Origin: Rhodococcus sp. HNM0563
GTDB taxonomy: Bacteria; Actinomycetota; Actinomycetes; Mycobacteriales; Mycobacteriaceae
Assembly (NCBI RefSeq): GCF_012726195.1
Contig: NZ_JAASAF010000010.1
Location: 124,001-188,000, forward strand
Reading direction: 5' to 3'
DNA length: 64,000 bases
Shown here: one piece after another, positions 6,796-16,720 of the stretch
Layout: each line of letters begins with the position of its first letter
How positions within the stretch are numbered: the stretch's first letter is position 1
Translations under genes and position numbers: made by a program
Notes under the pieces: model-generated
What the model saw: only the letters and a program-made list of their open reading frames with translations
Told to the model about the DNA's origin: nothing
The model's database searches: none

Positions 6796-9522
6796 TCATG
6801 CCGCGGTCGCATCGACGGCCACAACCCCGCGACGGATCGCGCCGACCGCCCGTCCCGCCGCCTTCGCCAACGCCGGATCCTGCGCGGTCGTGCGAATCTG
6901 ATCGAGCAGATCGATCAACTGTCGGCACCACCGCACGAAGTCACCGGGAGAGAGTTCACTGCCCGCGGCGACGGCCGCCAACAGCGACTCGGTCAAAGAC
7001 GCGGTACCCGCCCAAGTGTAGGCAGCAGAGACGAACCCGAAATCCGGTTCGCGGGTCGTCGGCAACCGATGACGCAGCTCATCGGCCCGCAGCATGTCAC
7101 ACAGCTGTACCGTGTCGGCCAACGCCCGCCGGATCGGGCCGGTGGGGCCCCGCACCTCCGGCACATCATCGCCACGGGACTCGAAGATCACCGTCGAGAC
7201 GACCGCGGCGAGCTCCGCCGGCGACAGCCCCGCCCACACCCCGGTACGCAGACACTCGGCGACCAACAGATCCGATTCGGTGTAGATCCGGGCGAGCCGT
7301 TCCCCCGCCTCGGTCGTCGCCGGATCGTCCCCACCGGTCAGGTAGCCGCGCTCCGACAGCAACAACACGATCCGCTCGAACGTGCGCGCCAACGAATCGG
7401 TGGTCGCCGCCGTCTTGCGTCGCTGATGCTCGGTGTCGCGCAACAGCCGGTTGTAGCGTTCCCCGACCCGCGCCAACGCCTCCACCTCCGGGTTCGCCCG
7501 CGCCGGATGCGTGCGCAGCGCGCGGCGCAACGCGTCGATCTCGCGGGTGTCGCCGCCGCTGCGGGACCGTTTCGCTCGACGCGGAGGCACCAGACCCTTC
7601 GACCGCAACGCCGACGAGATGTCCCGCCTGCCGCGCCCGGTCCGCGGATCGGCGTGCCGCGGCAACTTCAAGCGTCCCACCACGACCGCGGGGGTGGGGA
7701 AGTCTCCCGCCGAGAGCCGCCCCGCCCAGCCGTTGGCGGTCACCACGTAGGGACGTGGATCGGTGACATCATGATCCGGGTCGATGATCACCGCCAGCCC
7801 GGTGCGCCGCCCCGCCGGAACCGCGACGATCTCCCCGGGGCGCAACGCCACCAGCGACGCGACCGACGCCTGCCGCCGATCCTGCCGCTTCTTCCGTTCG
7901 TGCTGTCGCTCGGCGTCGGTCAGATCGGCCCGTAACCGCACGTAATCGAAGATCTCGCTGTCGGCGCCGCCGAGCTGCTCGCGCATCTTCGCCAGCTGCT
8001 TCTCGTTGCGTTCGATGCCGCGGGTGGCGCCGACGACCGACTTGTCGGCCTGGAACTGCGCGAACGACATCTCGAGCAGCGCGCGGGACCGCGCCACCCC
8101 GACCGCATCGATCAGGTTGACCGCCATGTTGTACGACGGGCGGAACGAACTGCGCAGCGGGAAGGTACGCGTCGAGGCCAGCCCCGCGACAGCGGCCGGC
8201 TCCACACCCGGCTGCCACAACACCACCGCGTGGCCCTCGACGTCGATACCGCGACGGCCGGCCCGCCCGGTGAGCTGCGTGTACTCGCCGGGGGTCAGTT
8301 CCGCGTGGGTTTCCCCGTTGTACTTGACCAACCGTTCGAGCACCACCGTGCGGGCGGGCATGTTGATGCCCAAGGCGAGGGTTTCGGTGGCGAACACCGC
8401 CCGCACCAGACCGCGCACGAACAGTTCTTCGACGGTGTGCCGGAACGCAGGCAACATTCCCGCGTGATGCGCGGCGATACCGCGCTCGAGGGCGGTGCGC
8501 CACGACGCGAACCCCAACACCTCGAGGTCGGCGCGCGGCAACTCGCGGGTGTGTTCGGTGACGATCCGCCGGATCTCGGCGGCCTCGTCGTCGGTGGTCA
8601 GATGCAACCCGGACCGCAGGCACTGGGACACCGCGGCGTCGCAGCCGGCGCGGGAGAACACGAAGGTGATCGCGGGCAGCAACCCTTCGGCGTCGAGGCG
8701 GACGATCACATCGGGTCGGGGAATCGGCCGGAAGGTGCTGCGTCCGCGCGCCTGCCACCGATCGCCGTCGATGCTTGCGCGGCGCCGTACCTGGGCTGCC
8801 AGTTCCGGATCCACCACGACCCCGCGGCGTCGCTCTGCTGCGGGAATATCGGTGGGTTCGGCGCGGGTATCGAACAGGTCGTAGAGGCGGGGCCCGACCA
8901 TCATGTGCTGATGCAACGGGATGGGGCGCACCTCGTCGACGACGACCGCCGTGTCGCCTCGCACCGTGGTCATCCAGTCACCGAACTCCTCGGCGTTGGA
9001 CACCGTCGCGGACAGGCTCACCAGCCGCACATCGTCGGGCAGGTGCAGGATCACCTCTTCCCACACCGCACCTCGGAATCGGTCGGCGAGGAAATGAACT
9101 TCGTCCATCACCACGTGGCTGAGCCCGATCAGGGTCGGCGACGACGCATACAGCATGTTGCGCAGGACCTCGGTGGTCATCACCACCACCGGCGCGTTCG
9201 GATTGATCGACTGGTCGCCGGTGAGCAACCCCACCTGTTCCTTACCGTGCCGGGCGCACAGGTCGGCGTATTTCTGGTTGCTCAGCGCCTTGATCGGGGT
9301 GGTATAGAAGCATTTTGTGCCGGCCTGGATTGCCAGGTGCACCGCGAACTCCCCGACGACGGTCTTGCCCGCGCCGGTGGGGGCGCACACCAACACCGAG
9401 TGCCCGCCCTCGAGCGCGCGGCATGCCTGCTGCTGGAACGGATCGAGGGGGAACGGCAGGCCGGACGCGAACATCGTCAACTGGGGCGCGGCCTCGGCCG
9501 GCGACCTGTCGGGGGTGTCCAT
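6796..9522 (-). CDS. helY: DEVH-box RNA helicase HelY (Ski2/Mtr4-like)
   Basis: 908 residues, matching mycobacterial HelY (about 906). Superfamily 2 ATP-dependent RNA helicase of the Ski2-like group. Walker A is CAPTGAGKT (about 46-54), the DEVH box is VVMDEVHFLADR, and SLSAT is motif III. Motif VI is QLTGRAGRRGID, and a long C-terminal half carries the Ski2-type helical domain. A much longer open frame continues upstream but runs antisense-like through tatC. The true start is the ATG at 9522, which overlaps the tatC stop by one base (TGATG), indicating translational coupling. The product probably acts on structured RNA in turnover or ribosome work; substrates are not known from sequence. Confidence 0.95.
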   Translation of the reverse strand: MDTPDRSPAEAAPQLTMFASGLPFPLDPFQQQACRALEGGHSVLVCAPTGAGKTVVGEFAVHLAIQAGTKCFYTTPIKALSNQKYADLCARHGKEQVGLLTGDQSINPNAPVVVMTTEVLRNMLYASSPTLIGLSHVVMDEVHFLADRFRGAVWEEVILHLPDDVRLVSLSATVSNAEEFGDWMTTVRGDTAVVVDEVRPIPLHQHMMVGPRLYDLFDTRAEPTDIPAAERRRGVVVDPELAAQVRRRASIDGDRWQARGRSTFRPIPRPDVIVRLDAEGLLPAITFVFSRAGCDAAVSQCLRSGLHLTTDDEAAEIRRIVTEHTRELPRADLEVLGFASWRTALERGIAAHHAGMLPAFRHTVEELFVRGLVRAVFATETLALGINMPARTVVLERLVKYNGETHAELTPGEYTQLTGRAGRRGIDVEGHAVVLWQPGVEPAAVAGLASTRTFPLRSSFRPSYNMAVNLIDAVGVARSRALLEMSFAQFQADKSVVGATRGIERNEKQLAKMREQLGGADSEIFDYVRLRADLTDAERQHERKKRQDRRQASVASLVALRPGEIVAVPAGRRTGLAVIIDPDHDVTDPRPYVVTANGWAGRLSAGDFPTPAVVVGRLKLPRHADPRTGRGRRDISSALRSKGLVPPRRAKRSRSGGDTREIDALRRALRTHPARANPEVEALARVGERYNRLLRDTEHQRRKTAATTDSLARTFERIVLLLSERGYLTGGDDPATTEAGERLARIYTESDLLVAECLRTGVWAGLSPAELAAVVSTVIFESRGDDVPEVRGPTGPIRRALADTVQLCDMLRADELRHRLPTTREPDFGFVSAAYTWAGTASLTESLLAAVAAGSELSPGDFVRWCRQLIDLLDQIRTTAQDPALAKAAGRAVGAIRRGVVAVDATAA

Positions 9523-10451
9523 CACAGGGTGTCGGAATAGTCGGGGGCGGCCGGGGTCGGTTTCTCGACCGGGGTCGGGGCCGCAATGGACGAACTTTCC
9601 TCGTCGTCGAGGTCGCCCCAGCCTTCGTCCCGGGCCTTGCGGGCGCGGCGCCTGTCGTTCAGGCGCGCGATCTGGATGGAGAACTCGACCAGGAGCGTCA
9701 ACGCCAACGCCAACGCCAACATCGAGAACGGGTCCTGTCCGGGGGTGGCGATCGCCGCGAACACGAACACCGCCATGATCAGGCCACGCCGCCACGCCTT
9801 GAGCTTCTCGTACGACAGCATCCCCACCGCGTTGAGTGCGACGAGCACCAACGGAATCTCGAACGACACCCCGAAGATCACCAGCAGGTTGATCATGAAT
9901 CCGAAGTACTCGGAACCGGACAGCGCGGTGACCTGCACATCGTTGCCGACGGTCAACAGGAACGACAACGCGTGGGTGACGACCAGATACGCCAGGACCG
10001 CACCGGCGACGAACAACGCCGCGCCGGAAGTGACGAACCCGACGGCATACCGGCGTTCCTTCGCGTAGAGACCGGGGGTGATGAACGCCCACAGTTGGTA
10101 GAGCCACACCGGGCAGGCGAGCACCACACCGGCGGTGGCCGCGACCTTCAATCGCAGCATGAATTGTTCGAACGGGCCGGTGGCCAGCAGATAGCATCCG
10201 CCGTCACTGCTGAAATCGGCGCGCGCGGACGCGGGCAGCGAACAGTACGGATCGAGCAGGATCGCACCGAGACTCGACGTGCCGAACGGGCCGTGGCTGT
10301 ACCAGAAGAACCCGACGATGGTAGTCACGATCACCGCGGCAACGGCGATGAGTAACCGCGTGCGCAGCTCGTAGAGATGCTCGACCAGCGACATGTTGCC
10401 GTCGGGGTTTGTCTTGCGCCGACTGCGGCGTGGATCGAACGGGATTCGCAC
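9522..10451 (-). CDS. tatC: Twin-arginine translocase subunit TatC
   Basis: About 309 residues with six membrane helices. TatC is the receptor that binds twin-arginine signal peptides and recruits TatA to export folded proteins. Family signatures are [15 protein letters not shown] at the first helix, [17 protein letters not shown] before helix 3, and [12 protein letters not shown]. The insert with [11 protein letters not shown] and GGCYLL between helices 1 and 2 is typical of actinobacterial TatC. A charged, Pro-rich cytoplasmic tail follows. I prefer the GTG at 10451 ([13 protein letters not shown]), which aligns with the mycobacterial N-terminus; an in-frame GTG at 10484 is possible. It lies between tatA and helY in one operon. 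Confidence 0.95.
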   Translation of the reverse strand: MRIPFDPRRSRRKTNPDGNMSLVEHLYELRTRLLIAVAAVIVTTIVGFFWYSHGPFGTSSLGAILLDPYCSLPASARADFSSDGGCYLLATGPFEQFMLRLKVAATAGVVLACPVWLYQLWAFITPGLYAKERRYAVGFVTSGAALFVAGAVLAYLVVTHALSFLLTVGNDVQVTALSGSEYFGFMINLLVIFGVSFEIPLVLVALNAVGMLSYEKLKAWRRGLIMAVFVFAAIATPGQDPFSMLALALALTLLVEFSIQIARLNDRRRARKARDEGWGDLDDEESSSIAAPTPVEKPTPAAPDYSDTL

Positions 10452-10551
10452 GGTGCGGGTCTCAGCTCCTGTCAGGGCCACCACCGCGGTGGGGGCACTG
10501 GGTCAGCGGAAACCGGGACACCCGGCGGGTGCCCCGGTGGGGAGAAGTCGA

Positions 10552-10812
10552 TCAGGCCGACCGCTGGTCGGGCTGCGTCACATTCTGGGCCGACACCTGG
10601 GTCGGCTCGGTCACCGTCGGCGCCGGCAACGGGTTCGGCGTCGGCTGAGCGGGCGTCGGAGCGTCGTCGTTCTGCATCTCCTTGACCTCACTCTTGAAGA
10701 TCCGGAGCGAACGGCCCAGACCGCGCGCGGCATCCGGCAGCTTCTTCGAGCCGAACAAGATGATGACCACCAACGCGACGATGGCCCAGTGCCACGGGCT
10801 CATTGCACCCAT
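10552..10812 (-). CDS. tatA: Twin-arginine translocase subunit TatA
   Basis: 86 residues. Short outer N-terminus (MGAMSPWHW), one membrane helix ([17 protein letters not shown]), the conserved [21 protein letters not shown] hinge/amphipathic helix, then an acidic and Pro/Thr-rich soluble tail. TatA oligomers form the size-adjustable passage of the Tat system together with TatC, about 100 bp downstream. GGAGGT lies five bases before the ATG. The gap to pafC upstream is 135 bp and contains a dyad (10877-10897), so tatA may have its own promoter as well as being read from pafBC. Confidence 0.95.
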   Translation of the reverse strand: MGAMSPWHWAIVALVVIILFGSKKLPDAARGLGRSLRIFKSEVKEMQNDDAPTPAQPTPNPLPAPTVTEPTQVSAQNVTQPDQRSA

Positions 10813-10876
10813 TTACAACCTCCACTGATTGGCTCTGCACGATGCTACCGGACAGCAGTACATCGGCGGTCCCGAG

Positions 10877-10897
10877 AACACTGTTCGACGCAGTGTT
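10877..10897. promoter_or_regulatory. Dyad in the pafC-tatA gap
   Basis: AACACTG (10877-10883) and CAGTGTT (10891-10897) form a perfect 7-bp inverted repeat with a 7-base spacer, 65 bp upstream of the tatA ATG. The symmetry and position suit an operator for a dimeric regulator; no regulator is identified. A weak pafC terminator is the alternative. Confidence 0.35.
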
Positions 10898-10947
10898 TGC
10901 ACAGCGTTCACATCGCGGTCGTGTCATTCCCGCGGTGGTTCTGTGAG

Positions 10948-11922
10948 TCACACCGAGGGGGCGTCACCGAGCGCGGCGTAGGCGTCGAGCGCGGTCACCG
11001 CCCGCTCCCGGACCGCGTCACGCAGAGGACCCGGACCGAGCACGGTCACGCCCGCGCCGAGCCCCACCACCAGACGCACCAGCCACTCCGGCGACGCGAA
11101 CCGCAACACCGCCTCGCAACTGCCGTCGGGAAGCACCACCGCGTCGGTGAGCGGATAGTAGTCGAGCAGCCAAGAGTAGGACGGGGCGATCCGCAACCGT
11201 GCGGCCGGAAGGGAGGGATCTCCCGCGAACAACTCGAGGTGCTCGTCGACGTCGAGTGACTGCTGCGGGGGTCGTGCGGGTTCGTCGAGGACCCGTGCCT
11301 CGTCGATCCGGTCGAAGCGGAACAGCCGCACCCCTTCAGCCGTGCGGCACCACGCCTGCAGATAGGTGTGTTCGTCGACGAGCACGATGCGGATCGGATC
11401 GACGTCGCGTTCGGAGACGGTGTCGCGGGACGCCGAATAGTAGGTCAGATGGACCGCTCGCCTGTCCCGGACTGCATCCCGCACCCGCGCCGCGACGGGA
11501 TCGTCGGGAACCGGGGCGATCGCGGTCTCGGGTCCGGCCGCAGCGCTTCCGGCGGCGGCCTCGATCTTGGCGATGGCGCTCTGCGCCGCCGTCGGATCGA
11601 CCACTCCGGGCATCTCGAGCAACGACCGCAGTGCCACGAGCAGCACCGTCGCCTCGGTGGAGGTCAACCGCAGTGGCCGGTCGATACCCGCGGTGAAGGT
11701 CACCACGATGCTTTCCTCGGAGAACGACAGGTCGATCAGATCGCCGGGACCGTAGCCGGGCAGCCCGCACACCCACAGCTGATTGAGATCGTCCATGATC
11801 TGTTTCGGGGTGACCCCCAGATCACGGGCGGCAGCGGCCGCGCTGATCCCGGGGCGCGCAGTGAAATACGGCACCAGATTCAGCAGGCGGGTCAATCGCC
11901 CCGCCAGTCGAGTACTGCTCAC
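10948..11922 (-). CDS. pafC: WYL-domain transcriptional regulator PafC
   Basis: 324 residues. N-terminal helix-turn-helix region (SAAAAARDLGVTPKQIMDDL, about 28-47), a central WYL domain with HLTYYSASRDTVSERDVDP and HTYLQAWC, and a C-terminal WCX extension. With PafB it forms the PafBC activator, which in mycobacteria drives the RecA/LexA-independent DNA-damage response; WYL domains are thought to sense ligands such as nucleic acid. The GTG start overlaps the pafB stop (GTGA) with a GGAGG-type site upstream, so the two subunits are translationally coupled. Despite the name, PafC is not needed for pupylation chemistry; the cluster position is historical. Confidence 0.93.
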   Translation of the reverse strand: MSSTRLAGRLTRLLNLVPYFTARPGISAAAAARDLGVTPKQIMDDLNQLWVCGLPGYGPGDLIDLSFSEESIVVTFTAGIDRPLRLTSTEATVLLVALRSLLEMPGVVDPTAAQSAIAKIEAAAGSAAAGPETAIAPVPDDPVAARVRDAVRDRRAVHLTYYSASRDTVSERDVDPIRIVLVDEHTYLQAWCRTAEGVRLFRFDRIDEARVLDEPARPPQQSLDVDEHLELFAGDPSLPAARLRIAPSYSWLLDYYPLTDAVVLPDGSCEAVLRFASPEWLVRLVVGLGAGVTVLGPGPLRDAVRERAVTALDAYAALGDAPSV

Positions 11923-12953
11923 CGCTGTTCCTCCCCCACCGTCTCCTCGCCCGCGCTCTCGCCGGCTACTGTCGCTTCACCTGCCGCAACCTGTGTCAGG
12001 ATCCGGCGGACCTCGTCGCGCAACTCGGGTGGGTCGAGCACCAACGCGTCGGCGCCCTGCCCCGCGAGGGTACGGGCGATCCAGGCTCCGGCGCGCAGCG
12101 GCACCTCGACCACACTGCCTGCGCGACCACCGACCTGTCGAGAACCCACGTCACGGCCGAGTCGGCGTACCTCGTATGCGCGCCCGGCAGCCACCCACAC
12201 CCGCGCCGTCCCGGTCACATCGCCGGGGCGGGTCGCGGCAAGCACCCGGGCCCGCAGATCCACCTGCTCGGGGATCTGCACCGCACCCGACGCACCGACC
12301 ACAGTGACCTCATCGGAGATCCGCGACAGACGGAAGGTGCGAATCGCGTCCCGGTCCCGGTCGTGCCCCACCAGGTACCAGCGGCCGTGCACCGTCACCA
12401 CACCCCACGGCTCGACCGTGCGCAGTGTCCACGGGTCGGTGGGCGCGCTGCGATGCTCGAACTGCACGGCCTGCCGCTCGTCGATCGCAGCGAGCAACTT
12501 CTGCAAGGCCGGTTCGGAGCCGCGGGCCCGCGCCGGGATCGTCGCGACCGTGCCCGCCGGGTCGGCGTCGACCTGCACTCCCGCGGCCCGCAACTTGAGC
12601 AACGCGCCCTGCGCCGCCGACGTCAACTCCGGTGATTCCCACAACGCGGCAGCGACCGCGACCGCCGCGGTCTCTTCCCGGCTCAAGTCGATCTCCGGCA
12701 ACGCGTAGGCGTCCCGGTTGATCCGATAGCCCTCGACCGTCGAATACCGCGACGCCAACCCTGTCTCGAGGGGAATCCCGAGGTCGCGGAGTTCATTCTT
12801 GTCGCGTTCGAACATGCGGCTGAACGCCTCGTCGCTCGCGCACTCCGCGTAGCCCGCCACCGACGCCCGGATCTTCTCCGCGGTGAGGAACTGACGGGTC
12901 GACAGCAACGCGATGACCAGGTTGACCAACCGTTCGACTTTCGAGATCGCCAC
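11919..12953 (-). CDS. pafB: WYL-domain transcriptional regulator PafB
   Basis: 344 residues. MAISKVERLVNLVIALLSTR starts a winged-helix DNA-binding region (about 1-75). The WYL domain follows (VQFEHRSAPTDPWTLRTVEP, then GRWYLVGHDRDRDAIRTFRL), then a WCX extension. It is the partner of PafC in the DNA-damage activator. A -10 type hexamer, TAGGGT, lies six bases from the GTG, with no ribosome site between, so the mRNA is probably leaderless (inference). A 103-bp gap separates pafB from the pafA stop. Confidence 0.93.
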   Translation of the reverse strand: MAISKVERLVNLVIALLSTRQFLTAEKIRASVAGYAECASDEAFSRMFERDKNELRDLGIPLETGLASRYSTVEGYRINRDAYALPEIDLSREETAAVAVAAALWESPELTSAAQGALLKLRAAGVQVDADPAGTVATIPARARGSEPALQKLLAAIDERQAVQFEHRSAPTDPWTLRTVEPWGVVTVHGRWYLVGHDRDRDAIRTFRLSRISDEVTVVGASGAVQIPEQVDLRARVLAATRPGDVTGTARVWVAAGRAYEVRRLGRDVGSRQVGGRAGSVVEVPLRAGAWIARTLAGQGADALVLDPPELRDEVRRILTQVAAGEATVAGESAGEETVGEEQR

Positions 12954-12959
12954 GGGCCA

Positions 12960-12965
12960 ACCCTA
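12960..12965 (-). promoter_or_regulatory. Candidate -10 box for leaderless pafB transcript
   Basis: On the minus strand TAGGGT is followed by six bases and then the GTG start at 12953. This TAnnnT-plus-six-to-seven arrangement is the usual signature of leaderless actinobacterial mRNAs. No Shine-Dalgarno sequence is seen. Confidence 0.45.
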
Positions 12966-13056
12966 ATGCCCCCGGCGTCCGGTCGCCCCGCGCCCATCCC
13001 ACCATGGCCGGGACGCGCGGGCGGAGCAACCGCCCTGCAGGTGGTCGCGAGTGCCG

Positions 13057-14415
13057 CTACATCGAAGCGATGAGCCGCTCGACCCGTTCGTCGACGGACC
13101 GGAACGGGTCCTTGCACAACACGGTGCGCTGCGCCTGATCATTGAGCTTGAGGTGTACCCAGTCGACGGTGAAATCGCGGCCCGCCTCCTGCGCCGCCGC
13201 GATGAAGTCGCCACGCAACTTCGCGCGGGTGGTCTGCGGCGGCGTCTCCACCGCCCGATCCACCGCCTCGTCGGTGGTCAACCGTGTCGCCAATCCTTTG
13301 CGCTGTAACAGGTCGAACACACCACGACCGCGTTTGATGTCGTGATACGCCAGATCCAGCTGCGCGATCTTCGGATCCGACAACTCCATGCTGTAGCGAT
13401 CCTGGTACCGCTGGAACAGTTTACGTTTGATCACCCAATCGACCTCGGTGTCGACTTTCGCGAAATCCTGCGATTCGACGGCATCGAGCACTCGACCCCA
13501 CAGGTCCACCACCTGCGCCACATGCGCGTCCGGCTCGCGGTGCCGCAGATACTCCACCGCCCGCGCATGGTATTCGCGTTGAATGTCGAGAGCGCTGGCC
13601 TGCCGCCCGCCGGCCAGACGCACCGGGCGCCGCCCGGTCATATCGTGACTGACCTCCCGGATCGCACGAATCGGATTGTCCAACGCGAAATCGCGGAACG
13701 AGATCCCGGCCTCGATCATCTCGAGCACCAACGACGCCGACCCCACCTTGAGCATCGTCGTGGTTTCCGACATGTTCGAATCGCCCACGATCACATGCAG
13801 CCGGCGATACTTCTCGGCATCGGCGTGTGGCTCGTCGCGGGTGTTGATGATCGGCCGCGACCGCGTCGTTGCCGACGACACCCCTTCCCAGATGTGTTCG
13901 GCACGCTGCGACAAACAGAACGTGGCCGCCTTCGGTGTCTGCAGTACCTTCCCGGCCCCGCAGATCAACTGCCGTGTCACCAGGAACGGCAACAACACAT
14001 CGGAGATCCGCGAGAACTCCCCGACGCGGGCCACCAAGAAATTCTCGTGACACCCGTACGAATTCCCGGCCGAATCGGTGTTGTTCTTGAACAGGTAGAT
14101 GTCGCCGCCGATACCTTCCTCGGCGAGACGTTCCTCCGCATCGACGAGCAGATCCTCGAGCACCCGCTCCCCCGCATGATCGTGCTCCACCAACTGAAGC
14201 AGATCGTCGCACTCGGCAGTCGCGTACTCCGGGTGGGAACCCACATCGAGATACAGGCGTGCCCCGTTCCGAAGGAACACATTCGAGCTGCGACCCCACG
14301 ACACCACCCGCCGGAACAGATAGCGGGCCACCTCGTCCGGGCTCAACCTGCGATGCCCGTGGAAGGTGCACGTGACGCCGAACTCCGTCTCGATACCCAT
14401 GATTCGTCGCTGCAC
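13057..14415 (-). CDS. pafA: Pup--protein ligase PafA
   Basis: 452 residues, the same length as M. tuberculosis PafA. The ATP-dependent ligase joins the C-terminal Glu of Pup to substrate lysines. It is related to glutamine synthetase/carboxylate-amine ligases. Visible signatures are the N-terminal [11 protein letters not shown] with the Mg-binding Glu, the [17 protein letters not shown] loop, [18 protein letters not shown], and the C-terminal [13 protein letters not shown] domain that contacts Pup. The start is GTG at 14415 (VQRRIMGIE); a longer open frame upstream lacks family similarity. TACTGT lies six bases before the GTG, so a leaderless message is likely. It diverges from the PAP2-kinase gene. 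Confidence 0.97.
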   Translation of the reverse strand: MQRRIMGIETEFGVTCTFHGHRRLSPDEVARYLFRRVVSWGRSSNVFLRNGARLYLDVGSHPEYATAECDDLLQLVEHDHAGERVLEDLLVDAEERLAEEGIGGDIYLFKNNTDSAGNSYGCHENFLVARVGEFSRISDVLLPFLVTRQLICGAGKVLQTPKAATFCLSQRAEHIWEGVSSATTRSRPIINTRDEPHADAEKYRRLHVIVGDSNMSETTTMLKVGSASLVLEMIEAGISFRDFALDNPIRAIREVSHDMTGRRPVRLAGGRQASALDIQREYHARAVEYLRHREPDAHVAQVVDLWGRVLDAVESQDFAKVDTEVDWVIKRKLFQRYQDRYSMELSDPKIAQLDLAYHDIKRGRGVFDLLQRKGLATRLTTDEAVDRAVETPPQTTRAKLRGDFIAAAQEAGRDFTVDWVHLKLNDQAQRTVLCKDPFRSVDERVERLIASM

Positions 14416-14421
14416 ACTTCG

Positions 14422-14427
14422 ACAGTA
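14422..14427 (-). promoter_or_regulatory. Candidate -10 box for leaderless pafA transcript
   Basis: Minus-strand TACTGT, then six bases, then GTG at 14415. There is no ribosome site in between. The 62-bp divergent gap would also hold the promoter of the PAP2-kinase gene (TAGAGT at 14464-14469). Confidence 0.45.
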
Positions 14428-14477
14428 CCGCGCACACACAACACCGAGGGGGCGCAACGCATCTAGAGTTCCCAGCT

Positions 14478-15959
14478 GTGACCTTCCGTCGACGCGCCCG
14501 CGAAGCCGACCATGCGCTCTTCGCGCTCACCGACCGTGTCCCCACGGCCGTCGACCCGCTTTTCCGGCGGCTCACCCGCAGCGCCGACCACAGTGTGCTG
14601 TGGATGGGCTGCGCCGCCCTGTGCGTCCTGTGCGGCGGTCGTGTCCGCCGCGGCGCGGTCCGCGGATTGGCATCCGTGGCCGGGGCCAGCGCCCTGGCCA
14701 ACGGCCTCCTCAAACCACTGTTGCCACGCCGACGACCACCGGCCCGCACCGACCCGCGATTCGCGCGGCGTCTCGTGCCGATCCCGACGTCCTCGTCGTT
14801 CCCGTCCGGACATTCCGCCTCTGCGGCAGCATTCGTCACGGGCGTCGCCCTGGAATCACCGGCCGCGGGCGCGGCACTGGCCCCCCTCGCGGCCGCCGTC
14901 GCCTATTCGCGCGTGCACACCGGGGTGCATTGGCCCGGCGACGTGGCCGTCGGCGCTGTCGTCGGCGCCGCGGTCGCGCTGTCCACCCGCCGCTGGTGGG
15001 CGGTGCGCGCGGACGAACCTGCCCGCGCCGACACCGCCGCTGACGCCCCTGCCCTGCCCGACGGTCGCGGACTGCTGGTGGTGGTCAACCCACGGTCGGG
15101 CAGCAGCGACGCCACCGCCGCAGCCTTGGCCGATCTGCTCCCCCGGGCGCGCATCGAACTGCTCGACCCCGACACCGACCTCGGTCCGCACCTCGACCGG
15201 CTCATCGCCGAGGCTCACCCCTCGGCGGTGGGGGTGTGTGGCGGGGACGGCACCGTCGCGACAGTCGCCGCCGCCGCGCACCGCCATGCACTGCCACTTG
15301 CGGTCTTCCCCGGCGGCACCCTCAACCATTTCGCGGTGGACGTCGGGGCCCGCACCGCCGCTGACACCGCGCACGCGGTCACCAGCGGCCAGGCAGCGCG
15401 CATCGACCTCGGGACGGTCACCATCACCGGTCCCCGAGGCCACAGCGACCGGCTCTTCCTCAATACCGCCAGTCTCGGCGGCTACCCGGATGCGGTGCGG
15501 CTCCGGGAAACATGGGAGCCGCGCATCGGGAAATGGCCGGCAGCGGCCGCCGCGATGATCGCGGTGCTCGCTACCGCCGCTCCCATCCGAGCACACGTGG
15601 ACGGCACCGAGACCGCACTGTGGTTGCTGTTTGCCGGCAACGGCTGCTACCGGCCCACCGACCAAGTGCCCATGTCCCGGATCGCGCTCGACGCAGGCAC
15701 CCTCGATGTGCGCTACCTGCGCGCGGATCGACGCTGGTCCCGCCTTCGACTGTTGTTCGCCGCAGCAACGGGCACCCTCGGGGCCAGCAGCGTCTACCGG
15801 CAGCGCGATGTCACCTCCGTGTCCGTGCGCCTCGACGGTCCGCCGGTCGCGTCGGCCACCGACGGTGAGGTCAACGCCGATGGCACTGCCTTCGAGATGA
15901 AGGCGGTGCCATCAGCACTGACCGTGTATCGGCTACCGGATTCTCAGCTCGTCCCCTGA
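14478..15959 (+). CDS. PAP2 phosphatase - diacylglycerol kinase fusion
   Basis: 493 residues, two domains. About 20-170: PAP2 acid phosphatase, with [12 protein letters not shown] (motif 1), [20 protein letters not shown] SGH motif 2, and [12 protein letters not shown] motif 3, among hydrophobic helices. About 195-490: DAGK/sphingosine-kinase catalytic domain, with [25 protein letters not shown] and [12 protein letters not shown]. One half removes a lipid phosphate and the other adds one, so it may recycle phosphatidic acid/diacylglycerol or undecaprenyl-type lipids at the membrane. Start is GTG at 14478. The last 16 bases overlap the end of prcA on the other strand. Substrate is not deducible. 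Confidence 0.9.
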   Translation: MTFRRRAREADHALFALTDRVPTAVDPLFRRLTRSADHSVLWMGCAALCVLCGGRVRRGAVRGLASVAGASALANGLLKPLLPRRRPPARTDPRFARRLVPIPTSSSFPSGHSASAAAFVTGVALESPAAGAALAPLAAAVAYSRVHTGVHWPGDVAVGAVVGAAVALSTRRWWAVRADEPARADTAADAPALPDGRGLLVVVNPRSGSSDATAAALADLLPRARIELLDPDTDLGPHLDRLIAEAHPSAVGVCGGDGTVATVAAAAHRHALPLAVFPGGTLNHFAVDVGARTAADTAHAVTSGQAARIDLGTVTITGPRGHSDRLFLNTASLGGYPDAVRLRETWEPRIGKWPAAAAAMIAVLATAAPIRAHVDGTETALWLLFAGNGCYRPTDQVPMSRIALDAGTLDVRYLRADRRWSRLRLLFAAATGTLGASSVYRQRDVTSVSVRLDGPPVASATDGEVNADGTAFEMKAVPSALTVYRLPDSQLVP

Positions 15960-16720
15960 TCGGTACCGTCCCCGGCGTCCGGAGCGTCCTGCGTCGCCGC
16001 CGGGGGCGACGCGGCGGGCAGCAGCGCGTCGAGGGCGGCACCGGAGATACGGCGAAACGCACGCCGTGGCCGGGACCGCTCGAGCACGGCTACCTCCAGC
16101 TCACCGCGACCGAGGACCCGGCCCGCAGTGTCCGACCCCGTGGAGGTGCCCTTCTGCAGCGCAGACACCGCCACCTGCACAGCGTCCGCCAATCCCAGAC
16201 CCGGACGGTACGACTCGCGGACCGCCGCCAGGATCGGCTCGGTGCTGCCCCCCATCACCACGAACTGCGGCTCGTCGACGATCGACCCGTCATAGGTGAT
16301 GCGATACAGCTGCGCCGACCCGGTGTCGCCGGCCTGCCCGACCTCCGCGACACAGATCTCCACCTCGTACGGCTTCGGCTGATCGGTGAAGATCGTCCCG
16401 AGGGTCTGCGCGTACGCATTCGCCAGCGACCGACCTGTCACATCACGCCGATCGTACGAATACCCGAGCATGTCGGCGCGCATGATCCCGGAGCGCCGCA
16501 ACGCCTCGAACTCGTTGTACTTGCCGACCGCAGCGAATCCGAGCCGGTCGTACAATTCACTGATCTTGTGCAGCGCCTTCGACGGATTCTCCGCCACGAA
16601 CACCACACCGTCCGCGTAGATCAACGCGATCACACTGCGGCCCCGGGCAATGCCCTTACGAGCCAACTCCGAACGATCCCGCATGATCTGCTCGGCGGAC
16701 GCGTAATACGGCAACGTCAT
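15944..16720 (-). CDS. prcA: Proteasome alpha subunit PrcA
   Basis: 258 residues. Forms the outer seven-membered rings of the 20S core and the gate that Arc opens. [25 protein letters not shown] is the gating N-terminus and H0 helix region, followed by the Ntn-fold sequence ([44 protein letters not shown]). It lacks the catalytic Thr, as expected for alpha. The C-terminal tail (after about 235) is Ala/Pro/Asp-rich and disordered. ATG overlaps the prcB stop by four bases (ATGA). The final 16 bp overlap the convergent PAP2-kinase gene. Confidence 0.97.
   Translation of the reverse strand: MTLPYYASAEQIMRDRSELARKGIARGRSVIALIYADGVVFVAENPSKALHKISELYDRLGFAAVGKYNEFEALRRSGIMRADMLGYSYDRRDVTGRSLANAYAQTLGTIFTDQPKPYEVEICVAEVGQAGDTGSAQLYRITYDGSIVDEPQFVVMGGSTEPILAAVRESYRPGLGLADAVQVAVSALQKGTSTGSDTAGRVLGRGELEVAVLERSRPRRAFRRISGAALDALLPAASPPAATQDAPDAGDGTDQGTS

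Noticed and set aside
9523-10197. Upstream extension of the helY frame over tatC
   Set aside because: It is the shadow of tatC; the HelY start at 9522 gives the normal 908 residues.
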